From assembly GCA_002070955.1 (NCBI GenBank), contig MWEK01000003.1, positions 1-64,000 on the forward strand: DNA of 64,000 nt, read 5' to 3'. How positions within the stretch are numbered: the first letter of the stretch is position 1; each line of letters starts with the position of its first letter. The notes beneath the pieces were generated by a model. The model did not search any database. It saw only the letters and a list, made by a program, of their open reading frames with translations, and was not told where the DNA came from. Below are positions 1-8,069 of the stretch, piece by piece. This DNA comes from Planctomycetes bacterium ADurb.Bin069. GTDB taxonomy: Bacteria; Planctomycetota; UBA8108; UBA8890; UBA8898. The translations under genes and the position numbers were made by a program.

Positions 1-1
1 C

Positions 2-121
2 GCCGCGCCCGCCGCCGCTGCTGCGCCCGCCGCTGCTGCTGCGCCCGCCGCTGCTGCTGCGCCCGCCCCTGCTGCTGCGCCCGCCGCTGCTGCGCCCGCC
101 GCGCCCCCCGCGCCCGCCGCC
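2..121 (+). repeat. Tandem Ala/Pro-coding repeat, about 18-bp unit
   Basis: An 18-bp unit (ccc gcc gct gct gct gcg and variants, coding Pro plus five Ala) is repeated about three times exactly and then decays into shorter Ala/Pro blocks. It stays in the frame of the partial gene, so it is best read as a coding low-complexity linker that can change length by slippage. Confidence 0.7.
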
Positions 122-412
122 AAGCCGGCGGACGCGGAACGGTCGCCCGCCGCGGCGGCGAGCGACCCCATGTTAGGCGCGTCTCCTGAACCCTCCGCCG
201 GCTTCCGGGGCGGGCGGGAGCGCGCCAAGCTCGCCCGCGGCTCGACGCGGGACGCCTTCGCGCCGCGGCTCGACGCCTCGCCGGCGGCGAAGTACCGCGT
301 TCTCGTCCTGCTCCTGCCGCCTGAGGCCCTCGCGCGGGCGCCTCTTCCCGAGGCGCCGGCTGTCGCGCCGCCGGTCCCGGAAGAAGCGCCCGCCGGCCCG
401 CCGGGCCGTTGA
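2..412 (+). CDS. C-terminal part of an Ala/Pro-rich protein (5' end outside window)
   Basis: This reading frame is open from the first bases of the window to the TGA at 410-412, so it is the last 136 residues of a gene that starts upstream. The visible part begins with an Ala/Pro-rich low-complexity linker (about 50 residues, blocks of Pro followed by five Ala). A more normal stretch with several Arg/Lys and a short hydrophobic strand (KYRVLVLLLPPE) follows, and then a Pro/Ala/Glu-rich tail. Third codon positions are almost all G or C, as in the real genes nearby, which supports coding. An ATG at 170 is in frame but has no ribosome-binding site and is probably an internal Met. I recognise no family. 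The linker suggests two domains joined by a flexible spacer, with only the C-terminal one partly visible. Confidence 0.55.
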   Translation, partial: AAPAAAAAPAAAAAPAAAAAPAPAAAPAAAAPAAPPAPAAKPADAERSPAAAASDPMLGASPEPSAGFRGGRERAKLARGSTRDAFAPRLDASPAAKYRVLVLLLPPEALARAPLPEAPAVAPPVPEEAPAGPPGR

Positions 413-437
413 CACGCTCGTTCCGTTGCGGCAGCAT
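409..437 (+). promoter_or_regulatory. Candidate sigma70-type promoter
   Basis: TTGACA at 409-414, a 17-bp spacer, then CAGCAT at 432-437. The -35 box overlaps the stop codon of the upstream gene. The start codon at 504 lies 67 bp downstream of the -10. The -35 is perfect but the -10 matches at only three positions. Confidence 0.4.
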
Positions 438-503
438 CGCGGTTGCGCGCGCCACGGGCGCGGCGCGAGGCAGGTCGTTTCACCCCCCAGGGAGGATGTG
501 CCC

Positions 504-1415
504 ATGACGATCAACCGACGCGAATTCGTGGCGGCCGCCGCGGCTTTCGGCCTGGCGGCAAGCGGCTCGGCGCTGGGCGCCGTGGCGTCCGACAGGAAGG
601 TCCAGCCCATCGACACCAAGGGACCTTCGGCGTTGAAGCTCTCCAGCCAGATCGGGATCATCCCCGGAAAGAGCATCGAGGAAAAGCTCGCCCTCATGGA
701 TGCGATGGGCTTTGACGGCGTGGAGCTGGGCGGCGACATCGTCGGCAACGAGCAGAAGTACCGGGACGCCCTCGCCAACGCGAAGGTGAAGGTGAGCGCC
801 GTCTGCTGGGGCTCCCACGGCGGCGACCTGGTGAGCGCCGATCCCGAAAAGCGCAAGGGCGGCGTCGCGGCCTTGAAGCGCGTCCTGGAGTCGGCCGGCG
901 AGCTCAAGTCGACGGGCGTCATCTTCGTGCCGGCCTTCAACGGCCAGACGACCCTCGCCAATCAGGACATTCGCAAGGTGCTCCTGGATTCGCTCCCCGA
1001 CATCGGCGCGCATGCCCTGCGGTGCGGCACGCGCGTCATTCTGGAGCCCCTCAACCGCGGCGAGGCCTTTTTCTTGCGCCAGCTAGCCGACGCGGCCTCG
1101 ATCTGCCGCGATGTGAAGAGCGACGGCGTCGCCATGATGGGCGATTTCTACCACATGGGCATCGAGGAGACGAGCGATCTGGGCGCCTTCATCTCGGCGG
1201 GGAGCTATCTCCACCACGTCCACCTGGCCACCACCGAGGGCCGCGTCCTGCCCGGCCAGGACGGCGGCAAGCGCAGCTACGTCGACGGGTTCCGGGGCCT
1301 CAAGATCATCGGGTACCAGGACTACTGCAGCTTCGAGTGCGGCGTGCGCGGCGACCGCCAGACCGAGATCCCCAAGGCCCTGCAATTCCTGAAGGATCAC
1401 TGGGCGCAGGCCTAG
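504..1415 (+). CDS. Exported TIM-barrel sugar phosphate isomerase/epimerase-like protein
   Basis: This 303-residue protein belongs to the xylose isomerase-like TIM-barrel superfamily (hydroxypyruvate isomerase / tagatose-epimerase type). It starts with a twin-arginine signal (INRREF followed by an Ala-rich hydrophobic stretch), so it is probably exported folded. The four metal ligands typical of the epimerase fold can be matched: Glu181 (ILEPLN), Asp214 (GDFYHM), His240 (HHVHL) and Glu278 (FECG). The start at 504 is chosen because GGAGGA lies at 491-496 and the twin-arginine signal begins right there; the frame continues upstream to an ATG at 426 without support. The substrate cannot be told from sequence. 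A second exported member lies at 59832-60815. Both are probably enzymes acting on sugars or sugar acids in the periplasm. Confidence 0.85.
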   Translation: MTINRREFVAAAAAFGLAASGSALGAVASDRKVQPIDTKGPSALKLSSQIGIIPGKSIEEKLALMDAMGFDGVELGGDIVGNEQKYRDALANAKVKVSAVCWGSHGGDLVSADPEKRKGGVAALKRVLESAGELKSTGVIFVPAFNGQTTLANQDIRKVLLDSLPDIGAHALRCGTRVILEPLNRGEAFFLRQLADAASICRDVKSDGVAMMGDFYHMGIEETSDLGAFISAGSYLHHVHLATTEGRVLPGQDGGKRSYVDGFRGLKIIGYQDYCSFECGVRGDRQTEIPKALQFLKDHWAQA

Positions 1416-1424
1416 CGCGCGGCG

Positions 1425-1850
1425 TCACCACTCCTCGTCCGCGGGCGCGCGGCGGCCGGCCTTCCGCGCCGCCCGGCGGCGCTTGGCCTGCGCGTGCCGG
1501 CGCCGCGAGGCGGCCGTGGGCTTGGTCGGGCGCCGCCGCGCCGGCCGGACGGCGGCCTCCGCGATCATGGCGGCGAGGCGCGCGAGCGCGTCGGCGCGGT
1601 TCTGCTCCTGCGAGCGGAACCGCTGCGCCCTGATCACCACCACGCCGTCGCGCGTGACGCGGCGGCCGCCGCGCGCCAGGAGCCGAGCGCGCACGTCATC
1701 GGGGAGCGACCGCGAGGCGCGCGCGTCGAACCTGAGCTTCACCGCCGTGGCGACCTTGTTGACGTTCTGCCCCCCCGGCCCCCCCGATCGAAGGAATTCG
1801 AGCGCAATCTCGCCCTCGTCGAGGGCGAGCGTGTCCGTGATTCTAAGCAT
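1425..1850 (-). CDS. arfB: Alternative ribosome-rescue factor / peptidyl-tRNA hydrolase ArfB
   Basis: This 141-residue protein is a class-I release-factor-like domain without the codon-recognition part. The catalytic GGQ motif is at residues 26-28 within SGGPGGQNVNK. The C-terminus is a long Arg/Lys/Ala-rich tail (about residues 100-141), which in ArfB inserts into the empty mRNA channel of stalled ribosomes. It releases the nascent chain from ribosomes stuck at the end of non-stop mRNA. Starting at the ATG at 1850 gives the usual length and GGQ position of the family; an in-frame GTG at 1871 would add seven residues. A GAAAGG at 1862-1867 is a distant possible ribosome-binding site. It lies 75 bp downstream of the serpin gene on the same strand and ends close to the opposing isomerase gene. 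Confidence 0.93.
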   Translation of the reverse strand: MLRITDTLALDEGEIALEFLRSGGPGGQNVNKVATAVKLRFDARASRSLPDDVRARLLARGGRRVTRDGVVVIRAQRFRSQEQNRADALARLAAMIAEAAVRPARRRPTKPTAASRRRHAQAKRRRAARKAGRRAPADEEW

Positions 1851-1925
1851 GCGCGCGCCGGCCTTTCGCACCCCGCGCGCACCACCCCGCGCGGCTCCGA
1901 CGGGACCGGCGCTTGCGGGAGCGCC

Positions 1926-3482
1926 TCACGCCCGAGGATCGACCACGCGCCCGCCGAAGAGAACGGCGCCCGTGGGGATGTCGCGGATGAAGAAGAGGAA
2001 CGGCCGGTCGATCGACACCGGCTCGGGCACGGACACGATGCCCACGATGACGGCCGTCGCGGCCGCGGCCTCGGTGCCCGCCTCGTTCACGGCGACGTAG
2101 GCCTTGTGAAGGACGTCCGTCACGAAGAGGTCACGGGTGCCATCGATCCCCGAGAAATCCGCCCCCAGGGGCGCGAACGCCCCGCCCATGCCGAGCCCTT
2201 GCAGAACCGGCACGAGGGAGAGGCTCGTCTCGAACCGGAATTTCGGCATGGTGAGCCTGACATGCGCGGGCTGCATGCCCCGGACGATCGCTCCGAGCTG
2301 CGCCGCGCCGAAGGCCGCCTCGAACTCGGCGAACCGCCCCGCGTGGGGAACCACGACGATCATGGAAAGCTCTTCGCCGTCGTAAGGCAGCTCGACGGCG
2401 ACGAAGCCGTCGCCCTGCATGCGCCCAAACGCCCCGTCTTGACGCATGAGCGGCACCACCGCCGTACCGCCGTCAAGAAGGGTAAACTCGCCGTCGTAGG
2501 TCAGGTTCTCGGGAAACGGCGCCAGCCAGGCCGCGTTGAAGTAGATGGCGTTGGTGAGGACCAGCCGCGTCAATTCGGTGATCGCCCCCTGCGGGACGAG
2601 ATCCTTGATCTTGCCCTCGGTCGCGCCGCTCACCCAGTCGTTGATCGCAAGGCGGGACGGTTCGGGCGCGACCTTGAAATCCACGAGCCGCATGCCGGCA
2701 TCGTAGTTTTCGGCCAGGGTGGCGAGGTACGCCTCGAGGAAGGAGTGGCCGGTCTGCCCCCAGATCGAATTCGCGATGTTCAGCCGGAAGCCCTCGCCGT
2801 CGGCGCCCTGGGCCCCCTCCCCGCGGCTCGCGAGCTCGAGCCCTAGGGCGTTGAACGCGGGGTGCAGGCGGTCCTGCGGCAGCGTGAAATGCATCGCCGC
2901 GGCCATCTCCTCCCCGGAGGCGCCCCGGGCGCCTCCGTACAGCATCGCCAACGCGACCGAGACGCTGTAAGGCGAGAAGAAGAGATTCCCCTTCTCCCCC
3001 CGCACGGCGCCATAGAAGTCGCACGCGAAGGCCGTGTTGCCCGCGACCAGTTCGGCCAAATCCCCCGAGCCGACTTCGGGATGGGGATTGTACGCCGCCG
3101 CCGACCGTACTTCCTCGACGACCGCCGGGCCGCAGCCCTGGAAGCTCGCGCACCCCAGGCCATCCTCGGTCTCGTCGCGGCCGCAAGCCGGGAACGGCGC
3201 CGGCGGCGGCGGCTGATGCGCGAAGAGATACCCGAGCCCGTAGACCGCGTCGGCCACGTCGACTAAACCCGAGTCGTTCACATCCGCCGCATCGAGGCAG
3301 TCGCCGGGCACGGGCGCGCCCGCGAAAAGATGCATGAGCAGCGCGACGGTATCGCTCAGGTCGACCTTGCCGCTCTGGTTGACATCGCCGCGCACGAAAC
3401 TCGCGGCGGCGACAGGCGCGGCCGCCAAGCCGAGCGCCGCGCACAGAAGACCGGCCTTCACCACCGAATTTCTTGGTCTCAT
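1926..3482 (-). CDS. Secreted inhibitory serpin with N-terminal dockerin pair
   Basis: This is a 518-residue secreted serine-protease inhibitor. Residues 1-26 form a signal peptide. Residues about 30-53 and 65-87 are two type I dockerin calcium-binding repeats (GDVNQSGKVDLSD and ADVNDSGLVDVAD), followed by a Cys-rich tail with CGRDETEDGLGC. From about 125 to the end is a full serpin domain. The hinge of the reactive-centre loop (Glu467 to Thr476, EAGTEAAAAT) has the small residues needed for loop insertion, so it should be a suicide inhibitor and not a non-inhibitory homologue. Aligned on alpha-1-antitrypsin from memory, P1 is Val483 and P1' is Ser484, with the same spacing to the RPF motif near the C-terminus; this suggests elastase-like targets. 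GGGAGG at 3487-3492 sets the start. Dockerin-serpins are known from clostridial cellulosomes. Confidence 0.93.
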   Translation of the reverse strand: MRPRNSVVKAGLLCAALGLAAAPVAAASFVRGDVNQSGKVDLSDTVALLMHLFAGAPVPGDCLDAADVNDSGLVDVADAVYGLGYLFAHQPPPPAPFPACGRDETEDGLGCASFQGCGPAVVEEVRSAAAYNPHPEVGSGDLAELVAGNTAFACDFYGAVRGEKGNLFFSPYSVSVALAMLYGGARGASGEEMAAAMHFTLPQDRLHPAFNALGLELASRGEGAQGADGEGFRLNIANSIWGQTGHSFLEAYLATLAENYDAGMRLVDFKVAPEPSRLAINDWVSGATEGKIKDLVPQGAITELTRLVLTNAIYFNAAWLAPFPENLTYDGEFTLLDGGTAVVPLMRQDGAFGRMQGDGFVAVELPYDGEELSMIVVVPHAGRFAEFEAAFGAAQLGAIVRGMQPAHVRLTMPKFRFETSLSLVPVLQGLGMGGAFAPLGADFSGIDGTRDLFVTDVLHKAYVAVNEAGTEAAAATAVIVGIVSVPEPVSIDRPFLFFIRDIPTGAVLFGGRVVDPRA

Positions 3483-3595
3483 GGCAACCTCCCGCGCGCC
3501 GAAATAAAGCGGCCCAGCGCGCCATGGGCCAGTTTACGCCCGACCCCGCCGCGACACAAGCAATAAGAACTGTTTTCATTTTCCGCGGCGCGGCA

Positions 3596-3624
3596 TTGAC
3601 CGGCGCGGGCCATCCCTCCAGAAT
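3596..3624 (+). promoter_or_regulatory. Candidate sigma70-type promoter for the M24 peptidase gene
   Basis: TTGACC at 3596-3601, exactly 17 bp, then CAGAAT at 3619-3624. Transcription would start near 3631, leaving a leader of about 75 bases that holds the hairpin at 3654-3685. Confidence 0.45.
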
Positions 3625-3653
3625 GGCGCCTGCGCGCGGAAACGGCGCGGCGC

Positions 3654-3685
3654 CCGCGGCGGCGTCCTCGAAGACGCCGCCGCGG
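3654..3685 (+). promoter_or_regulatory. 13-bp perfect leader hairpin directly before the ribosome-binding site
   Basis: Bases 3654-3666 pair perfectly with 3673-3685, leaving the six-base loop CTCGAA. The stem ends nine bases before the GGGGAGGAG ribosome-binding site (3694-3702) of the M24 peptidase gene. No T-run follows, so it is not an ordinary terminator. It could set mRNA stability or translation of the downstream gene. Confidence 0.5.
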
Positions 3686-3704
3686 CGTTCGGCGGGGAGG
3701 AGAA

Positions 3705-4907
3705 ATGCACGGCGACAACCCATGGAACCCGGCGCCGGCCGTGCCGCGGGACGAGATCCTCGCCCGCGCCGCGCGGCTCTGGACGCGTCTGGATTCGCGC
3801 CCCCTCGCCGCCGTGTTCGCGGTCGAGCGCGTCGAGGTTCTCTACTTCGCCGGCACGCCGCAGGACGGCTTGGTGTGGATCCCGCGGGAGGGCGAGCCGG
3901 TCTTTCTCGTCCGCCGCGATCTGGAGCGGGCGCGGCGGGAATCCCCTCTCGCCAAGATCATCCCCTTCGCGCGCGCCCGCGACATCCCCGCGATCCTCGC
4001 GGCCGAGGGCCTGTCGATCGCGGGGCCGGTCGGGACGTCTCTGGACATCCTGCCCGTCAACCTGTGGCGAAGCCTGGAGCGCGCCTTGGAGACGCCGGTC
4101 GAGGATGCCTCGGCGGCCATGCGCGCGACCCGGGCGGTGAAATCGCCGCGGGAGCGCGAGGCCATCCGCGCCGCGGGCGCCCTTGCCGCGGAGCTTTTCA
4201 CAAGCCTGCCCGAGTTTCTTCGGCCCGGCCTGCGGGAAGTCGATGTGGCGGCCTGGGTCGATGCGTTCCTGGTGCGCGCCGGCAGCGCCGGCTACTACCG
4301 CACCCGGACCTTCAACCTCGAGTTCGCGACGCTGTGCTGCCTGGCGGGGCCGAGCGGGGCCGTGCGCGGACCCTCGGACTCCCCGAACGCCGCGGGCAGC
4401 GGGCCCGATCCGGCTTTCGGCCAAGGCGCGGGCATGCGGCGCCTGCGCCCCGGCGAGCCTATCTTGATCGACCTGGCGGTGAACCGCGGCGGTTATTACG
4501 TCGACACCACCCGCATTTTCCACTTCGGCGAGTTGCCCGCGCCCCTCGTCGAAGCGCATGGCGCCGCCGAGGACATCCTCGCCGCCGCCGCCGAGGAACT
4601 GGCCGCCGGCCGAACCCCGCAAGCCGTGTACGCCGGGGCGGTCGCGCGAGCGGCGCGGGCGGGCCTCGCCGGCGCATTCATGGGCGGCAGCCGTTTCCTC
4701 GGCCACGGCGTCGGCCTCCAAATCGACGAGTGGCCCGTGATCGCCGAGGGGTTCGACGAGCCGCTTTCCGAGGGCACGGTCGTGGCGCTGGAACCGAAGT
4801 TCGCGCTGCCCGGCGGCATCGTCGGCGTCGAGACGACTTACGTCTTGGAAGACGGCGCGCTGCGCCCCGTCGTCCATCTGCCCACGGCGCCCTTGCGGCT
4901 GGACTGA
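3705..4907 (+). CDS. M24 family metallopeptidase (Xaa-Pro aminopeptidase-like)
   Basis: This 400-residue cytoplasmic protein has a creatinase-like N-terminal domain (about 20-150) and a C-terminal pita-bread peptidase domain (about 160-395). All five dinuclear metal ligands of the family are present: Asp256 (LIDLA), Asp267 (VDTTR), His334 (GHGVGL), Glu363 (LEPKF) and Glu376 (VETTYV). It should remove N-terminal residues ahead of proline or act as a general dipeptidase. No signal peptide is visible. A strong GGGGAGGAG at 3694-3702 sets the start. The gene is divergent from the serpin gene and converges on the SEC-C gene. The exact substrate is open because M24 also includes prolidases and creatinases. 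Confidence 0.9.
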   Translation: MHGDNPWNPAPAVPRDEILARAARLWTRLDSRPLAAVFAVERVEVLYFAGTPQDGLVWIPREGEPVFLVRRDLERARRESPLAKIIPFARARDIPAILAAEGLSIAGPVGTSLDILPVNLWRSLERALETPVEDASAAMRATRAVKSPREREAIRAAGALAAELFTSLPEFLRPGLREVDVAAWVDAFLVRAGSAGYYRTRTFNLEFATLCCLAGPSGAVRGPSDSPNAAGSGPDPAFGQGAGMRRLRPGEPILIDLAVNRGGYYVDTTRIFHFGELPAPLVEAHGAAEDILAAAAEELAAGRTPQAVYAGAVARAARAGLAGAFMGGSRFLGHGVGLQIDEWPVIAEGFDEPLSEGTVVALEPKFALPGGIVGVETTYVLEDGALRPVVHLPTAPLRLD

Positions 4908-4932
4908 CCTCGCGGGCCCGAGGATCGGCCGG

Positions 4933-6993
4933 CTACCTGCCGCAGCAGCGCTTGTACTTCCGGCCGCTGCCGCAGGGACAGGGGTCGTTGCGGCCCGGTT
5001 TCGGCGCCGTCTCCGACGGGCGAGGTTCCTGCTGGAACGCGAACTCGCCGCCTTCGGCGCCGAAGGGATCGGCCGGCAGGGCGAGGTCGGTGAAGCGGTC
5101 GTCGCCCCCGTCTTCCGCTTCGGCGCCCTCGTCGTCGTCCTCCTCCGGTTCCTCGTCCTCCTCCGCGACGGCATCCTCGGGGTGCGCGGCGAGGTACTTG
5201 CGCAGGCCCTCGTCGAACACTTCCTCGGGATCGGCGCGCAATCCGAAAACCTCGATCAAGGCCGCCAAACCGCCGCGCGCCGCGTCCCTGAAGAATTCGT
5301 CGTCCGCCAGGGCGCCGCACCGCGCCTCGCCGCGCCGGAAGGCATCGATCATGCGCGTCGCGAGATCCCGATTTCCCGCCGCGAGCAGGGCGGCGGACAC
5401 CGCCTCGGGCCGCGTCTCGCGCACGAGCAAATCGAAGAAGTGCGCGGCGTAGGCGCCGGCGCGCTCCGTCGCCAGCGCGGCGATGAGCATCGCGAGGTCG
5501 TTCACGCTAGCACCGGATCGGTGTCGGGCGAAGGACTCCAACCACGCATCCAGAACGCGGTCGCCTCCCGCCCGCGCCGCGAACTCCAAGCAGGCTTGCG
5601 TCGCACCGGCCTCGTCGATGCACGCCACCAGGCCGGCGAGGCCCCGCGCCGGCGTCTTCACGGCCAGGAGCAGTCGGCTGTTGGCGCTGACGTGCGCGTC
5701 GGGACTGGCGGCAAGGGCCATGAGATCCTCTTCCGGCGCCTCGGCCGCCAACTGCGGCAGAAGCGCCGGCGGAATCCAGGGCTCGTCCAGCCGCAGGAGC
5801 GCGGCGAGCGCGGCCGCGTCGCCCTCCGCGCGGGCGAGCTCCTTCTCGGCATCGCGCCCGCGGACCGCCTTGGCGAGGATCGTCCCGTAGAGAAGCGCGA
5901 GCGATTCCTGATCGTGCGGGTGGAGCGACCGCAGCATCTTCTGGGAGGACGTCGCCGCGACGAACGCCGCCAGCGCGGCGCCGAGCGGCCGAAACTCGGG
6001 ATTGTCGGCGGCGGCGCGCGCGAGAGCCTCCGCGGCGGCGTCCGCCAGGATCGCCGCGAGCCGCGCCGAGTTGCCCTGGTCCGCGAAGCGCGCGATCCGC
6101 CGCCGGCGCTCCGCCGTCAGAACCGCCGCCCCGCGGCGCGCGGCCGCGGGATCGGCCGCGGGCAGGAACACGGCGAAACGGTCGGCCCTGACCGGCGGCG
6201 CCTCCGCATCGGTCTCCGGATCCAGCAGCGCGATCTCCACGCGCCGCCAGAGATCTTCGTCGATCCCCGCGCGCTCAAGCTCGACGCAAAGCTCGGCGAG
6301 GTCGTGAGCCTCTCCTTCCCCTGCCTCGGTCAAGCCGTCTCGGGCGCCCAGGCAGATGTCGACGAGCTTCTCGGAGCCCTCGGCGACGGCCTCGCCGGCG
6401 CCGGCGAGGATAAGGCCGGCCAGCGCGCGCGAGGCGAGGGGGAAGTCGGCGGTGGAATGCAGCACCTCCAGGAGGCGCGGCGCCGCCTCCGCGGCGCGCG
6501 TCTCGCCCAGGCCGAAGACGCCGGCCTCGTACACGCACTCGAACTCGCTGCGGAGCGCTTCCTCGAATAAGGCGTGATGTTCCCGCGGCGCCGCCCAGGC
6601 CAAGAAGCGCAGGGCGACGCAGTAGCCGTGGCCGCCCTCGTAGTCCCCGAGCCGCTGGACCACCGCCGCGACGACCTGCGCCGCCGCCGCGGCCGGCGCT
6701 TCCCGGGGGAATTCATCGAGGAAAACCCCGATCCTCGCGCCCTCCTCGTCGGGCGCCAGCGCGGCCGCCAGCGCCCCGTCGGGCAGCGGCAGGCCGCGCC
6801 GCGCCATCGCATGCAGCGCCCAGACCAGCCCGCGGTCCCGGCCCGCCCGCAGGCACGCCTCGGCCTTCTCGCGCAGCCGCGCCTCCGTCCAGACCGGGCG
6901 GTCGCGTTCCGGCAGCGCCGCCCGGTCGGGAAGCACGACGCGCACCCGCCCCTCCTCGACGTCGGCGAGCAGCAATGGTTTCGCGACGGCCTG
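4933..6993 (-). CDS. SEC-C motif protein, C-terminal part after an apparent frameshift
   Basis: This frame holds the last 686 residues of a protein that begins in another frame (6995-8017). Most of it is Ala/Leu/Glu-rich helical sequence, which may be a solenoid. An acidic patch (about 30 Glu/Asp residues, near 5090-5190) comes before a SEC-C zinc-binding tail, PGRNDPCPCGSGRKYKRCC, the metal-binding motif found at the end of SecA and many uncharacterised proteins. No plausible start with a ribosome-binding site exists near 6993; the frame stays open to 7215 only as an antisense-looking Arg-rich shadow. Joining the two parts needs the loss of one base near 6994 and gives about 1,027 residues. 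It could be a sequencing error, a real inactivating mutation or, less likely, programmed frameshifting. Confidence 0.75.
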   Translation of the reverse strand, partial: QAVAKPLLLADVEEGRVRVVLPDRAALPERDRPVWTEARLREKAEACLRAGRDRGLVWALHAMARRGLPLPDGALAAALAPDEEGARIGVFLDEFPREAPAAAAAQVVAAVVQRLGDYEGGHGYCVALRFLAWAAPREHHALFEEALRSEFECVYEAGVFGLGETRAAEAAPRLLEVLHSTADFPLASRALAGLILAGAGEAVAEGSEKLVDICLGARDGLTEAGEGEAHDLAELCVELERAGIDEDLWRRVEIALLDPETDAEAPPVRADRFAVFLPAADPAAARRGAAVLTAERRRRIARFADQGNSARLAAILADAAAEALARAAADNPEFRPLGAALAAFVAATSSQKMLRSLHPHDQESLALLYGTILAKAVRGRDAEKELARAEGDAAALAALLRLDEPWIPPALLPQLAAEAPEEDLMALAASPDAHVSANSRLLLAVKTPARGLAGLVACIDEAGATQACLEFAARAGGDRVLDAWLESFARHRSGASVNDLAMLIAALATERAGAYAAHFFDLLVRETRPEAVSAALLAAGNRDLATRMIDAFRRGEARCGALADDEFFRDAARGGLAALIEVFGLRADPEEVFDEGLRKYLAAHPEDAVAEEDEEPEEDDDEGAEAEDGGDDRFTDLALPADPFGAEGGEFAFQQEPRPSETAPKPGRNDPCPCGSGRKYKRCCGR

Positions 6994-6994
6994 G

Positions 6995-8017
6995 CGTCCA
7001 CCACCCGAGCTCCTCCTGCGGCGTCTCGTACCAGCGCGCGACTTCCGCCTCGGTCGCCTCCTCGAGGACCCGGCGCGACCGGAAGCGGGAAGGGTCGATG
7101 CGCTCGGCGATATGGTGCGCCAGATCGGCCCGCAGGTGCTCGGGCAGTCCGCCCCGCCCCGCGGCAAGATCGTCCTCCTGTTTCTCCCGGGGCGTGCGGC
7201 CGACCAGATCCGCACGCGGCGTGTGGTTCCACAACGCGGCGACGGCGGCGGCGAAACACGCCGCCTCCTCCTCGTTCCGGAATTCGGGGGTCTTCAATCG
7301 CGCCAGAAGGTCCGCCGGGCTCTCCGTCGTCGCCAAACGGCGCTGGATCTCCTCGACGGTGAAAGGCAGTTTGAACTCCGCGAACACCCGGCTCGCATAC
7401 AGCTCCGCCTCGAGGGGATTCTCGGGGCGCGGCTCCTTGGCCCGCGAGCGCCGCACGAGGCTGTAGACGGCGCGGGGATCGAGCGGGGAGGCCCGAGCGC
7501 TCTCCTTGGCCCGCTTCGCCGCGCGCTCCAAGCTGTAGGCGAAGCTCTCGGCGTACATGAGCGCCGGCCCGGCGATCTCGAAATGGCTTCGATAGGGAAT
7601 CAGGCGCGTGAAGACGCAGGCGCGCGGCGCGGCATCCCGCGACGCGGCGGCGTCGAGCACCGCATAGCGCTCCCCGGTGCCGCAGAGCCTCAGGGTGAAG
7701 CCTTCTCCGGGGCGCACCTGCTCCACCTGAAAGCCGCCGAACACCGAGGCGCGCATGCGCTCGTAGGCCGCGCGCTCCTCGGCCGGGAGGCCGCCGCCGC
7801 GCGCGGCGAGGAAGAGATCGATGCCCGTCCTCCCGCCGGCATCGCGGTGGGCGAAGAGGGTGTAATCGTCGAGCAACTCGCGGTCCTCGGCGGCGACATC
7901 CCGGCCCTCGCCGGCGAACGCGGCCGCGGCCGCGGCCCGGAAGGCGTCCATGGATTCTCCCCGCATAAAGCGGCGCAGCCTTTCGAGGAACGGCGCGGCG
8001 CGCGGCGGCAACGGCAT
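6995..8017 (-). CDS. SEC-C motif protein, N-terminal part before the frameshift
   Basis: The start at 8017 follows GGGAGGAG with good spacing; an upstream ATG at 8035 lies ahead of that site. The first about 341 residues look like normal protein and include a beta-rich stretch (FGGFQVEQVRPGEGFTLRL, then ERYAVLDAAAS) of the kind seen near the N-terminus of other SEC-C proteins. From about 6994 down to its stop at 6713 this frame turns into Arg/Gly-rich nonsense, while the neighbouring frame (4933-6993) takes over with coherent protein. The switch point lies between about 7010 and 6985, around residues GWWTP. The function is unknown; the SEC-C tail suggests zinc binding and perhaps contact with a chaperone such as SecB, which is known only for SecA. 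Confidence 0.7.
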
Positions 8018-8069
8018 CGGTTCTCCTCCCATCACGGGCCCGCGCGCGCCCCGCCCGCGGGCCCCGGCT

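Noticed and set aside
2..121. Repeats at the window start as a CRISPR array or satellite
   Set aside because: Units are about 18 bp, directly adjacent, without unique spacers, and keep one reading frame coding Pro/Ala.
4933..8017. Programmed ribosomal frameshift in the SEC-C gene
   Set aside because: No slippery heptamer or clear downstream structure is seen at the switch point; sequencing error or mutation is simpler.
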